Origin: Neiella holothuriorum
Lineage (GTDB): Bacteria > Pseudomonadota > Gammaproteobacteria > Enterobacterales > Neiellaceae
Assembly: GCF_019457915.1 (NCBI RefSeq)
Contig: NZ_JAHZSS010000017.1
Span: 1-64,000 of the forward strand
Reading direction: 5' to 3'
DNA length: 64,000 bases
The number at the start of each line of letters is the position of its first letter. Position 1 is the first letter of the stretch. Shown in pieces: positions 50,943-58,608 of the stretch. The translations under genes were made by a program, and so were the position numbers. The notes beneath the pieces were generated by a model. The model saw nothing but the letters and a program-made list of their open reading frames with translations, searched no databases and was not told the DNA's origin.

Positions 50943-53672
50943 ATGGCGTTATTAAGATACGCAAACTTAGGAATTCACAGGCCAGACATCCTGCTTAGTA
51001 AAGCAGTGAGTGGTCTTGGTGACTTTTATAAGTATTTAGACACCACTCGAAAATACCTAGAAAGTACGAAGGCTGTTAAAGCGATAGCTTGGGAAAAGCT
51101 GGACGATGCTCAAAGTGGAGTATGGATACAATTAGTTGAGCCTGCCGATAACTGCGGTGATTTCGAAAAGAACTTAAAGCTCTTTTTAGATGAAAGTACC
51201 GACACGGTATACGAAGCAAGCCCCGCTAGATGGAAAGCCGTGGGTAGTGCCGCTAGAGAATGCCCAAATTGTAGAAGTCACGGTAAACCTAAAATGGCTT
51301 ATGCAACTGAGGAGCACGCGGACGAAATTGCGAGTGAATTAGGCAATGGGCTGTCGTCGTATGAGTGTCCAGACGGTTATGGTTGGCATTTGACTGGGAA
51401 ATCACAAAGCAATGTTGGATTCAATAAATCCAACGCAATTTCAGTCCTGGACAGAAATGTAGAGAATGACAGCTTGTTATTGGATCGTTTACCTGACCAC
51501 GACTATTTGGTTATTCGTCCAAACACATACCAGTTAAAGTGTCAAATTAATGCATTACAAAGCTTACAAGACACCCCTTCTATTCACCATCTTCCGCTAT
51601 TGAGGCTGTTTGAAGGTAAGGATCATGCTAAGTGGCCGAATGTTCCTTATGATGAGCACTTATTTAACGATGACTACTACGTTCTTACCGATGGAGCAAG
51701 AGAGGGAACATCTCAGCAGCGTGAGTTTGTAAATATTGCACTCAATACACCAGACTTTGCCTTCCTTGAAGGCCCCCCAGGATCTGGCAAAACTACAGCC
51801 ATTTGCGAACTGATTCTTCAATTAATAAAGCGAGGTAAGCGGATCTTACTTTGTGCATCAACACACGTTGCTGTTGACAATGTTCTTGAACGAATGATGT
51901 CTGAAGAAAATATTTATCGTGACATGGTGTTACCTGTACGGATTGGAGATAAATCAAGCGTTTCTCAAAAGGCAAAGCCATGGCAATTGGAAGAGTTTGT
52001 TAAAACTGAACGCACAAGATTGCTAAAACATCTTCAGCAACAACCGCACATTTCAGTTAGTCAGAAGTTACTTAAAAGTAAGGTCGGTGAAGGTAAACAT
52101 ATTGTTGAGCGTCTTGTTCTTGAAGCGGCGAATTTAGTTTGCGGGACAACTATTGGGTTGCTTCAGCATCCTGATATCAAAAATAAACAATCAACATCGC
52201 CAATCTTCGATGTGATGATTATTGATGAAGCATCAAAAACAACTTTTCAAGAGTTTTTGGTGCCAGCGGTACTTGCCAAGCGTTGGATCATGGTGGGAGA
52301 CCCAAAACAGCTTTCACCTTATGTTGATGATGAAGCTACCGAAGTAAATTTGCAGCCATGTTTACAGGATAGTTATCAACGAGAAGCATGCGCAGATATT
52401 TTCTCTGCTCGACAAATCAATATTCAGAAACGAGAAGTATCCTTGGTTTGCACTGACGATGAAAAGACAATTGAATTTTATCATCAGCAAGCAAAGTCCA
52501 AAAATGTATTGGTTGCATCATCTAAAGGTCCGAAGACAGATCTCCCTTACGCGTCAGTAGTCCTTGGTTCGTCAGCGTTCATCGCTCAGAATGCTAATCA
52601 CCTACCCCTGGATTTGACGACCATAAGGGGGCTGCCTGCGTTACCGGAAAAGTTAGAAATGCGACTTGCAGCGCATTCGAGATTAACTCGTACAAAAATC
52701 AAGACCGAGTCCGATAGCTGGGAATCCCAGTTAGCGTGGCGACTGGCTCGTATGTACGAACAGCGCCTAAATACAGAATCTAACGGAAGTTCTAAAACTG
52801 TTAATAAGTTAGAGGAAGATATCAAAGCGCTACTACCATTTGACTCAGAAAAAGATACGTTCACTGCAATAGACAGGGTACGTAGGATCGCACTGCCTTC
52901 TATCCTTGAATCATTACAAGTTGGATTTGAACGAACAGAGTATCAGAAACAAGGCACCGCTCTGTCTGATGGACTTCCAGCCAGTGTTTTGGAACAACGA
53001 CAAATACGGCTTAGTTACCAGCACAGAATGCATCCAGACATTGCCGAGTTTTCCCGAGTACATATATACCATGAAAAAGCACTGCAAAGTCCTGATGGCC
53101 AAGCTGAAAAGCGGGACTGGGGATACCGAAGCGGCTCACATCGTTGTATATGGCACGATGTTAAAGGTCGAAAAGGCAAAGAAGGTGAAATCACCGCTGA
53201 AGTAGAAGAAATATTAAAAGAATTAAGTCGCTTTGATTCTTGGGCAAAATCAAACCCAAATGTTGAGAAAAACCAACAAAAGCCTTGGGAAGTTGCTGTT
53301 TTGGCATTCTATCGGGCGCAAGAGCGAGCTATACGTCGAGCTTTACGAAAGTGGACGGGAAATCATCACGGAGTAAGGCATTTCTATCGAGGTGAAAAAT
53401 CCTCACCGTATATTGATATTCAAATATGTACCGTAGACCGTTTTCAGGGGCATGAGGCTGATTTTGTCATGCTTAGTTTCGCAAATAATCATCCCACGAG
53501 TTTTCTTGAAAGCCCAAATCGCTTGAATGTGGCAATAACGAGGGCCAAGCACCAGCTCATTGTGTACGGAAACCGCCCTGCAATGCAAAAGGCATCGGGT
53601 GTGTTAGGTACTTTTGCCAGCAATTCTTACTGGTCTACAACAATCGAGACTGAATCACAGGAGGCACTATGA
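50943..53672 (+). CDS. Superfamily 1 (UPF1/DNA2-like) helicase, first gene of the HS2 sigma-54 operon
   Basis: 909 aa. Helicase motifs: Walker A EGPPGSGKTTAIC (about residue 277), motif II IIDEAS (about 428), motif III VGDPKQLSPY, motif V DRFQGHEADFVML (about 830) and motif VI NVAITRAKHQL (about 858), which places it in the SF1B DNA/RNA helicases. The N-terminal 250 residues contain a Cys-bearing segment (ECPNCRSHGK ... YECPDGYGW) reminiscent of a zinc ribbon. AAAGGACG precedes the ATG. The start of the next gene overlaps its stop. It would unwind nucleic acid for the accompanying PLD protein; substrate unknown. Confidence 0.85.
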   Translation: MALLRYANLGIHRPDILLSKAVSGLGDFYKYLDTTRKYLESTKAVKAIAWEKLDDAQSGVWIQLVEPADNCGDFEKNLKLFLDESTDTVYEASPARWKAVGSAARECPNCRSHGKPKMAYATEEHADEIASELGNGLSSYECPDGYGWHLTGKSQSNVGFNKSNAISVLDRNVENDSLLLDRLPDHDYLVIRPNTYQLKCQINALQSLQDTPSIHHLPLLRLFEGKDHAKWPNVPYDEHLFNDDYYVLTDGAREGTSQQREFVNIALNTPDFAFLEGPPGSGKTTAICELILQLIKRGKRILLCASTHVAVDNVLERMMSEENIYRDMVLPVRIGDKSSVSQKAKPWQLEEFVKTERTRLLKHLQQQPHISVSQKLLKSKVGEGKHIVERLVLEAANLVCGTTIGLLQHPDIKNKQSTSPIFDVMIIDEASKTTFQEFLVPAVLAKRWIMVGDPKQLSPYVDDEATEVNLQPCLQDSYQREACADIFSARQINIQKREVSLVCTDDEKTIEFYHQQAKSKNVLVASSKGPKTDLPYASVVLGSSAFIAQNANHLPLDLTTIRGLPALPEKLEMRLAAHSRLTRTKIKTESDSWESQLAWRLARMYEQRLNTESNGSSKTVNKLEEDIKALLPFDSEKDTFTAIDRVRRIALPSILESLQVGFERTEYQKQGTALSDGLPASVLEQRQIRLSYQHRMHPDIAEFSRVHIYHEKALQSPDGQAEKRDWGYRSGSHRCIWHDVKGRKGKEGEITAEVEEILKELSRFDSWAKSNPNVEKNQQKPWEVAVLAFYRAQERAIRRALRKWTGNHHGVRHFYRGEKSSPYIDIQICTVDRFQGHEADFVMLSFANNHPTSFLESPNRLNVAITRAKHQLIVYGNRPAMQKASGVLGTFASNSYWSTTIETESQEAL

Positions 53673-54778
53673 GCCAGGACATCATACTAAAACGAGAAAT
53701 TAAGACTGAAAGTTGGCTCATACAGGGTGAAATCGCGCTGGCAGATAGCCGTCCAGAAATTAACTGCGTGCTGCAATTCCTTCAAGATTATCCGAATGCG
53801 AGTTCTGCTGAGTGCTCCGAGCATTTATTTGGGGACAAAATCGGACGTCGTGTCGTTGCTGATAGGTTACTAAACATATGTCGATTATATGGGCTTGCTG
53901 AGTCTAATCGAGACCAATACAGGCTCACTGAATCAGGACTGATTGCTCTTGAGAAAGATCAAATCCTAGTGCCAGAAGATGGGTGTTGGAGCCTTTGCGT
54001 TTGTCATGAGCCTTTATTGCCTCATCCACTTCTTAGTATTGAAGCGCACACAGAGCCTAGTGCAGCGTCGATCGGACTTGGAAAAAACAGAAATGAGCTA
54101 AATGAAAGAGCAAAGCGACTAGTTGAGGTTCCTCAACTAGTCAAAGACGTTCGTGGACTAAAGGTTGAACCAATAGGTGGCGGTTCGGAAGTACGCGTTG
54201 ATAAAATTGAACTCAAAGGTGAGCGCATCTCACCTCAAGGAAAACCGTATTACATCGAGTGGAATGTGACTGATGGCAATGTCGATGTGAAGCGCGGAAA
54301 GGATCTTATATTTTCACATCGGGTTGAACCAATCAGTCGTCAGCAAGTTTTGAAAGTACTTCTGCATTGTGAGGGCTTGCTTGAACAATGGGATGAGCAA
54401 ACGGAAATCTTGTCAGTGGTTTTTGAAAATACTACTGAATCTGAGCGAATCAATATGAAGCGCGAGGTAAGTGTAAAAAGACCATCTGTTCACAAGTTGG
54501 GCTCGTTTGATGCGATGAAGTTACACAATATTTCTATATCAGCATTGACTGAATTGGATGCTAAAAAGTGGGCTGAATGGAGATTAGAGAAAAATATCAA
54601 TATGTATGCCACTAATAGCAAGTACCAAGTTTGGAGAGAAAAAGCACTCGAACCTTTTAAAAGTTGGAATTTCACACTACCTGATAGGGCTGAGTTGGCA
54701 AATCAGTTTTGGACTGAAGAAGACCAGCAAAATCAGCATACCTGGCATGTCATTGCAGCCCATGATTGGAACCTATAA
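53669..54778 (+). CDS. Winged-helix protein of unknown function (HS2 operon, gene 2)
   Basis: 369 aa, ATG overlapping the helicase stop. Residues about 25-90 look like a winged helix (VLQFLQDYPNASSAECSEHLF, VVADRLLNICRLYGLAE, YRLTESGLIALE). The rest is mixed alpha/beta with no catalytic motif or membrane segment and ends with a Trp-rich tail (FWTEEDQQNQHTWHVIAAHDW). It is encoded between a helicase and a nuclease-like protein, so it is probably a structural or recognition subunit. Confidence 0.65.
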   Translation: MSQDIILKREIKTESWLIQGEIALADSRPEINCVLQFLQDYPNASSAECSEHLFGDKIGRRVVADRLLNICRLYGLAESNRDQYRLTESGLIALEKDQILVPEDGCWSLCVCHEPLLPHPLLSIEAHTEPSAASIGLGKNRNELNERAKRLVEVPQLVKDVRGLKVEPIGGGSEVRVDKIELKGERISPQGKPYYIEWNVTDGNVDVKRGKDLIFSHRVEPISRQQVLKVLLHCEGLLEQWDEQTEILSVVFENTTESERINMKREVSVKRPSVHKLGSFDAMKLHNISISALTELDAKKWAEWRLEKNINMYATNSKYQVWREKALEPFKSWNFTLPDRAELANQFWTEEDQQNQHTWHVIAAHDWNL

Positions 54779-54790
54779 GGAATAATAGTG

Positions 54791-56323
54791 ATGAATCTAA
54801 TTGAAAAGTTTACTAAGACTGAAACTAAGATTGTTGATCAATCAAATACCAAGTTGCCCCCTGTGCTTTTGCCTGTTTTACCTAAACAGGTATCTGATCC
54901 GCAACCTATTAATAGCTCTTTGTTCTGCAATGAGCTGCAATCAAGAGTTGTCGAATTAATCGATAATGCTGAGCACTCGGTTATTCTTAGTACGTTTTTA
55001 CTTGCTGATGAGAATGTCGAATCTGCTGTCCTAAAAGCTGCAAAGCGCAAAGTTCGTGTGTACATACTATTGGCATGTGAGACTCGTCTTGATGGCGATG
55101 TGCCTGACGATGACTTTGGTAAGAAGTGTCTTGTGCAGCATAAGGAAATGTTAAACAAATTGTCTGGACATGTTCACTTTGCATCTGCGCCGCATTTCCA
55201 CGCAAAAGCCGTTGTTATAGACGCATTACATGAAACTGGTAATGCTAAAGGGTTGCTTTTAACGGCAAACCTTACAGAAGAAGCACTTTTACGAAATGAA
55301 GAGCTGGGGGTCGCGCTTTCACGCCATCAAATAGCTGAGATCGTGAATGTGTTCCGTTGGGCAATCTTCGAGAGTGCGCAGCACCATATGACAAGCCGTG
55401 GTGAATTCTCAGCATATAAGTCGCCGGGCAATGTCAGATATCCAAGGGAATTAGCTGAAATACTGGTCACATCGAGTGAAGACGCTCGAATTAGGGAACA
55501 CGCATTAGCGTTGATCAATCAAGCGGAAAATGAACTCATCATATCGAGTTTTGGATGGCAAGAGGACCATCAGCTTGTAAAAGCAATATGTGAACGTGCG
55601 AAGTCGGGGCTAAAAGTCACCATTCTATCTCGCCAAAGACCCGCAGCCATGCCAGCGTTGTTGGCTATGAAACAGGCTGGTGCATCGGTGATGTGTTTTA
55701 AATGGCTACATGCCAAAGCGATTGTAGTAGATGGAATGCATGGCATGGTGATGTCGGCCAATTTTCAAGCGCATGGTATGGATCAAGGCTTTGAGTTAGG
55801 CGTAAAACTCACCGGTACTCAGGTAAAAGAGCTGATGAACTGCTTAGATATGTTTTTAACTAATAGCCACAATGAATTGAGCATCGACATGAGTCTAGGG
55901 ATGATTTCTGGTGGTTTTGAAGCTTGGGAAAATAATACATTCAAGAGGTACTCAGTCAGCGAAGTAGACATTGTTGAGTTATCACCTATAAAAGCAGATT
56001 GTTTGTCTGATATGGATAAGCACCCAAAAATACCCAATGCAAACTGGCGGGAAAAAACATCGCACAAGATTGAGTATAAATGGCGTATAGAGCCGCCAGT
56101 TATCACTAACGCCAGTCCAGAGTATTTCAAACCTTTAACGGCTAAGGATGAAACTTCTAAGAAGCAGGATTCAGGATCGCCTAGAGAGAGTTATGAGCCA
56201 AAGGTTGTTCGACTGACAAAAAAACAGTTAGCTATTACAGTTCGTCAAGAATACGAACTTGCCATGGCAAAAAGGCTGAAGCAAAGTGAATTGCCAAACG
56301 CCCGAATTGTATTGGAGGCGTAA
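54791..56323 (+). CDS. Phospholipase-D-type nuclease-like protein with two HKD motifs
   Basis: 510 aa. Two PLD domains: HFHAKAVVIDALHE (His138, Lys140, Asp145 counted from a GTG one codon earlier) with downstream LLLTANLTEEALLRNEELG, and WLHAKAIVVDGMHGMVMSAN with FELGVKL near residue 310. Both carry HxKx4D, so a catalytically whole phosphodiesterase is expected. The PLD family includes nucleases (Nuc, DrmC) as well as lipid enzymes; with a helicase next door, nuclease is the likelier role. Soluble, no signal. AAGGA precedes the start. Confidence 0.85.
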   Translation: MNLIEKFTKTETKIVDQSNTKLPPVLLPVLPKQVSDPQPINSSLFCNELQSRVVELIDNAEHSVILSTFLLADENVESAVLKAAKRKVRVYILLACETRLDGDVPDDDFGKKCLVQHKEMLNKLSGHVHFASAPHFHAKAVVIDALHETGNAKGLLLTANLTEEALLRNEELGVALSRHQIAEIVNVFRWAIFESAQHHMTSRGEFSAYKSPGNVRYPRELAEILVTSSEDARIREHALALINQAENELIISSFGWQEDHQLVKAICERAKSGLKVTILSRQRPAAMPALLAMKQAGASVMCFKWLHAKAIVVDGMHGMVMSANFQAHGMDQGFELGVKLTGTQVKELMNCLDMFLTNSHNELSIDMSLGMISGGFEAWENNTFKRYSVSEVDIVELSPIKADCLSDMDKHPKIPNANWREKTSHKIEYKWRIEPPVITNASPEYFKPLTAKDETSKKQDSGSPRESYEPKVVRLTKKQLAITVRQEYELAMAKRLKQSELPNARIVLEA

Positions 56324-56325
56324 CT

Positions 56326-57771
56326 TTGGATAACAAAAACACACTGCTTTGTTGGCACTCAAAAAGAGCTGGGGTTGAGGTATTAGACGAAGCGTTAAAG
56401 CGGCTTAAGAATCGTAAAGTTTATGTTGGCAAAGTAATTGTTCTTACTCAGTCAGCTGGGGATAACAGTCTGTACAAAGAGCATGAATTTGGCGATATAC
56501 AGATTACCTTTCGAACTGTAGCTATCGAGAACCCAGCTGATCACAACGAAATTTATCACGCAATAGAGTCTGAGATTATTCCAGAGCTAAAGCTTGAACA
56601 GAATCTTCATATCAATGTATCGCCGGGAACTCCGGCGATGCATGCGGTTTGGTTGATTCTTCATGCTCGGGGGCATTTTCCACGCGAAACAATCCTCTGG
56701 TCATCACAATATAACCCCGATACCAAAAGAACCAGCATTGCCAAAGTTGATTTCAGTGTAAATACGTATTTGGCAGAGATCTCTGCTATTTCAAGTTCAG
56801 AGGGCGGTTACGCCCTTTACGATTTAGACCCTAAATCAAAAGCAAGGCAGGATGCATTACAAACGTTAAAGCAGTTCTCTTGTGTTCCCAAAGCTCCGTT
56901 ACTTGTACTGGGTGAACGTGGTACAGGGAAAACGAGGCTAATTGAAACCGTTGTCGGTAAGGTAAAGCAAAAGCAGGTTGTTACGCTTGCATGTGGAGGA
57001 CTAGATTCTCAAGTGGTTGATAGTATGTTGTTTGGCCACGTAAAAGGTGCCTTCACTGGGGCGGAAAAGGATCGCAATGGACTTTTGAAAGAAGCAAATG
57101 GAAAAGTTTTGTTTTTGGATGAGATTCAAGATTTACCAACTTCGGTTCAGCGAAAGCTGGTTCGAGTGCTTCAAGATAACCATCACAGTTTTCGCCCTGT
57201 TGGAAGTGACACTGAGGAAGCATCTGACTTCGAGCTAGTTTGTGCGAGTAATAAATCACTTGAGCAATTGGCAACGATACTCGATGCTGATTTCTTTGAT
57301 CGTGTATCCATGCTCACAATAACAATACCTCCACTTCGTGCATGCAGAGAAGATATTCTGTCGGATTGGCAAAGAATCTGGCAGGAAGTTAATGTTAACC
57401 CCAATCTGCCTGCGGAAGCTCCGGTGTCAAATGAATTAATCCAGTTTTTTAACTCGGCATATTTACCAGGCAACTTACGTGACCTAAAAAAGCTGGCATA
57501 CATGTCTTGTGCGTTTTTGAGCTCTCAAACTACAGAGTCGGCAATCTCTAGCTCATTAGCTGCGTTGGGCGAGCCTGTTATCCAGGAAGATAGTCCTGAC
57601 ACAAGGTTTGCATTTGGTGATTTATCCAAGACAACTAAGGATGAGTTAACGAAAGCGTTTCATAAGGAATTTGCAACAGCTGCCAAAAAGCAATTCGGTA
57701 CATGGGTTAAAGCCGCGGAAGCATTGAAGGTGGATCAAAAAACTTTGCAAAAGTATATGAGAGACAATTGA
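56326..57771 (+). CDS. RtcR-like sigma-54 activator with CARF-like sensor
   Basis: 481 aa from TTG at 56326 with GGAGG 8 bp upstream. N-terminus (1-160) has a CARF-like core ending in NVSPGTPAMHAVW (about 97-109), as in RtcR and CRISPR-linked CARF proteins that bind RNA ends or cyclic oligonucleotides. Then an AAA+ domain with Walker A GERGTGKT (about 196), the sigma-54-contacting GAFTGA loop (about 241), Walker B LFLDEIQ (about 261) and Arg fingers (FFDRVSM). C-terminal Fis-type HTH (TWVKAAEALKVDQKTLQKYM). It should sense a signal and activate the -24/-12 promoter at 50888, controlling its own operon. Confidence 0.87.
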   Translation: MDNKNTLLCWHSKRAGVEVLDEALKRLKNRKVYVGKVIVLTQSAGDNSLYKEHEFGDIQITFRTVAIENPADHNEIYHAIESEIIPELKLEQNLHINVSPGTPAMHAVWLILHARGHFPRETILWSSQYNPDTKRTSIAKVDFSVNTYLAEISAISSSEGGYALYDLDPKSKARQDALQTLKQFSCVPKAPLLVLGERGTGKTRLIETVVGKVKQKQVVTLACGGLDSQVVDSMLFGHVKGAFTGAEKDRNGLLKEANGKVLFLDEIQDLPTSVQRKLVRVLQDNHHSFRPVGSDTEEASDFELVCASNKSLEQLATILDADFFDRVSMLTITIPPLRACREDILSDWQRIWQEVNVNPNLPAEAPVSNELIQFFNSAYLPGNLRDLKKLAYMSCAFLSSQTTESAISSSLAALGEPVIQEDSPDTRFAFGDLSKTTKDELTKAFHKEFATAAKKQFGTWVKAAEALKVDQKTLQKYMRDN

Positions 57772-57836
57772 GTTATTTTAGTGTGTGATTGTTTTCATTA
57801 AGATTTGGTGTTGGTGCTGCTTAGCAAGACGACAAA

Positions 57837-57868
57837 TTCTTCAATCTATCTAACCGAGTCCACATAGG
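57837..57868. repeat. 32-bp direct repeat, copy 2 (before dsbC)
   Basis: Identical to 50417-50448. Lies 65 bp after the activator gene and 48 bp before dsbC. Its position next to a backbone gene suggests it is original backbone sequence. The flanking bases differ between the two copies on both sides. Confidence 0.9.
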
Positions 57869-57915
57869 ACAACTGCATAGACTGGAGCCTCGATTTACAT
57901 TAACGAGGACTCCTC

Positions 57916-58608
57916 ATGCGAAAACTATCTCCAATCATTCTGGCGCTTGCGCTGTCTCCTTTGGTTCAAGCTGAACCTGTGTCTGAAGTGTCGCCCGTTG
58001 GCAAAATTGACGGCATGGTTTCTTTACCTGTCACGGGTATGAAAGCGGTCGAAAGCAATGGCCGTATTGTTTTCATGTCAGACAGTGGCCGGTTCGTCAT
58101 TGATGGCACGCTCTATGATGCCTGGTCCAAAAAGCCGCTTACTAGCCTCGAAGAAATTCGTGAAGCGGGGAACACGCTGGACTTAAGTCGTCTTGGCTTA
58201 AAAATGGATGATTTGAACCCACTGACTTTAGGCGAAGGCAAAAAGAAAGTGGTGGTCTTTGTTGACCCCCGGTGCCCGCATTGCCATGAGCTTTTGAAAC
58301 AAGCCCTACCGTTAACCAAAGAATACACCTTCCAAATACTCCCTGTGCCAGTGCTTGGTCCTGATTCAGAGCGTCAGGTTCGCCAGCTTGGCTGTGCGCG
58401 TGACAAGAAAGCGGCAACCGATGCATTGCTCAATGGCCGGATTGGTAACCTAGAACAGGATGATGCCTGCAACTTAGAACCAATGCAGCGTACCTTGGTG
58501 ACGGCTCAAATCCTGGGCATTCAAGGTGTGCCTTTCATTGTCGCCAATGATGGTCGCATCAGCCGAGGCCGTCCTTATGACCTTTCTACTTGGTTGGAGG
58601 GGCGTTAA
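57916..58608 (+). CDS. dsbC: DsbC-like periplasmic disulfide isomerase
   Basis: 230 aa. Signal peptide of about 19 residues (ALALSPLVQAEP), N-terminal dimerisation domain, thioredoxin fold with redox motif CPHC (FVDPRCPHCHELLK) and cis-Pro loop (GVPFIVAN). It shuffles disulfides in periplasmic transfer proteins such as TraN/TraU and TraV. Conserved backbone gene between hotspot 2 and traC; its stop overlaps the traC start. Confidence 0.93.
   Translation: MRKLSPIILALALSPLVQAEPVSEVSPVGKIDGMVSLPVTGMKAVESNGRIVFMSDSGRFVIDGTLYDAWSKKPLTSLEEIREAGNTLDLSRLGLKMDDLNPLTLGEGKKKVVVFVDPRCPHCHELLKQALPLTKEYTFQILPVPVLGPDSERQVRQLGCARDKKAATDALLNGRIGNLEQDDACNLEPMQRTLVTAQILGIQGVPFIVANDGRISRGRPYDLSTWLEGR

Noticed and set aside
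50943-57771. DISARM, BREX or Zorya identity for the HS2 operon
   Set aside because: A helicase and PLD protein are shared with DISARM, but there is no DUF1998, methyltransferase or SNF2 helicase; no PglZ, BrxC or MotA/B-like proteins either.
50417-57868. Helicase operon as a mobile element bounded by 32-bp att sites
   Set aside because: No recombinase lies between the repeats, and the adjoining traA-tail copy is better explained by homologous recombination between hotspot alleles.
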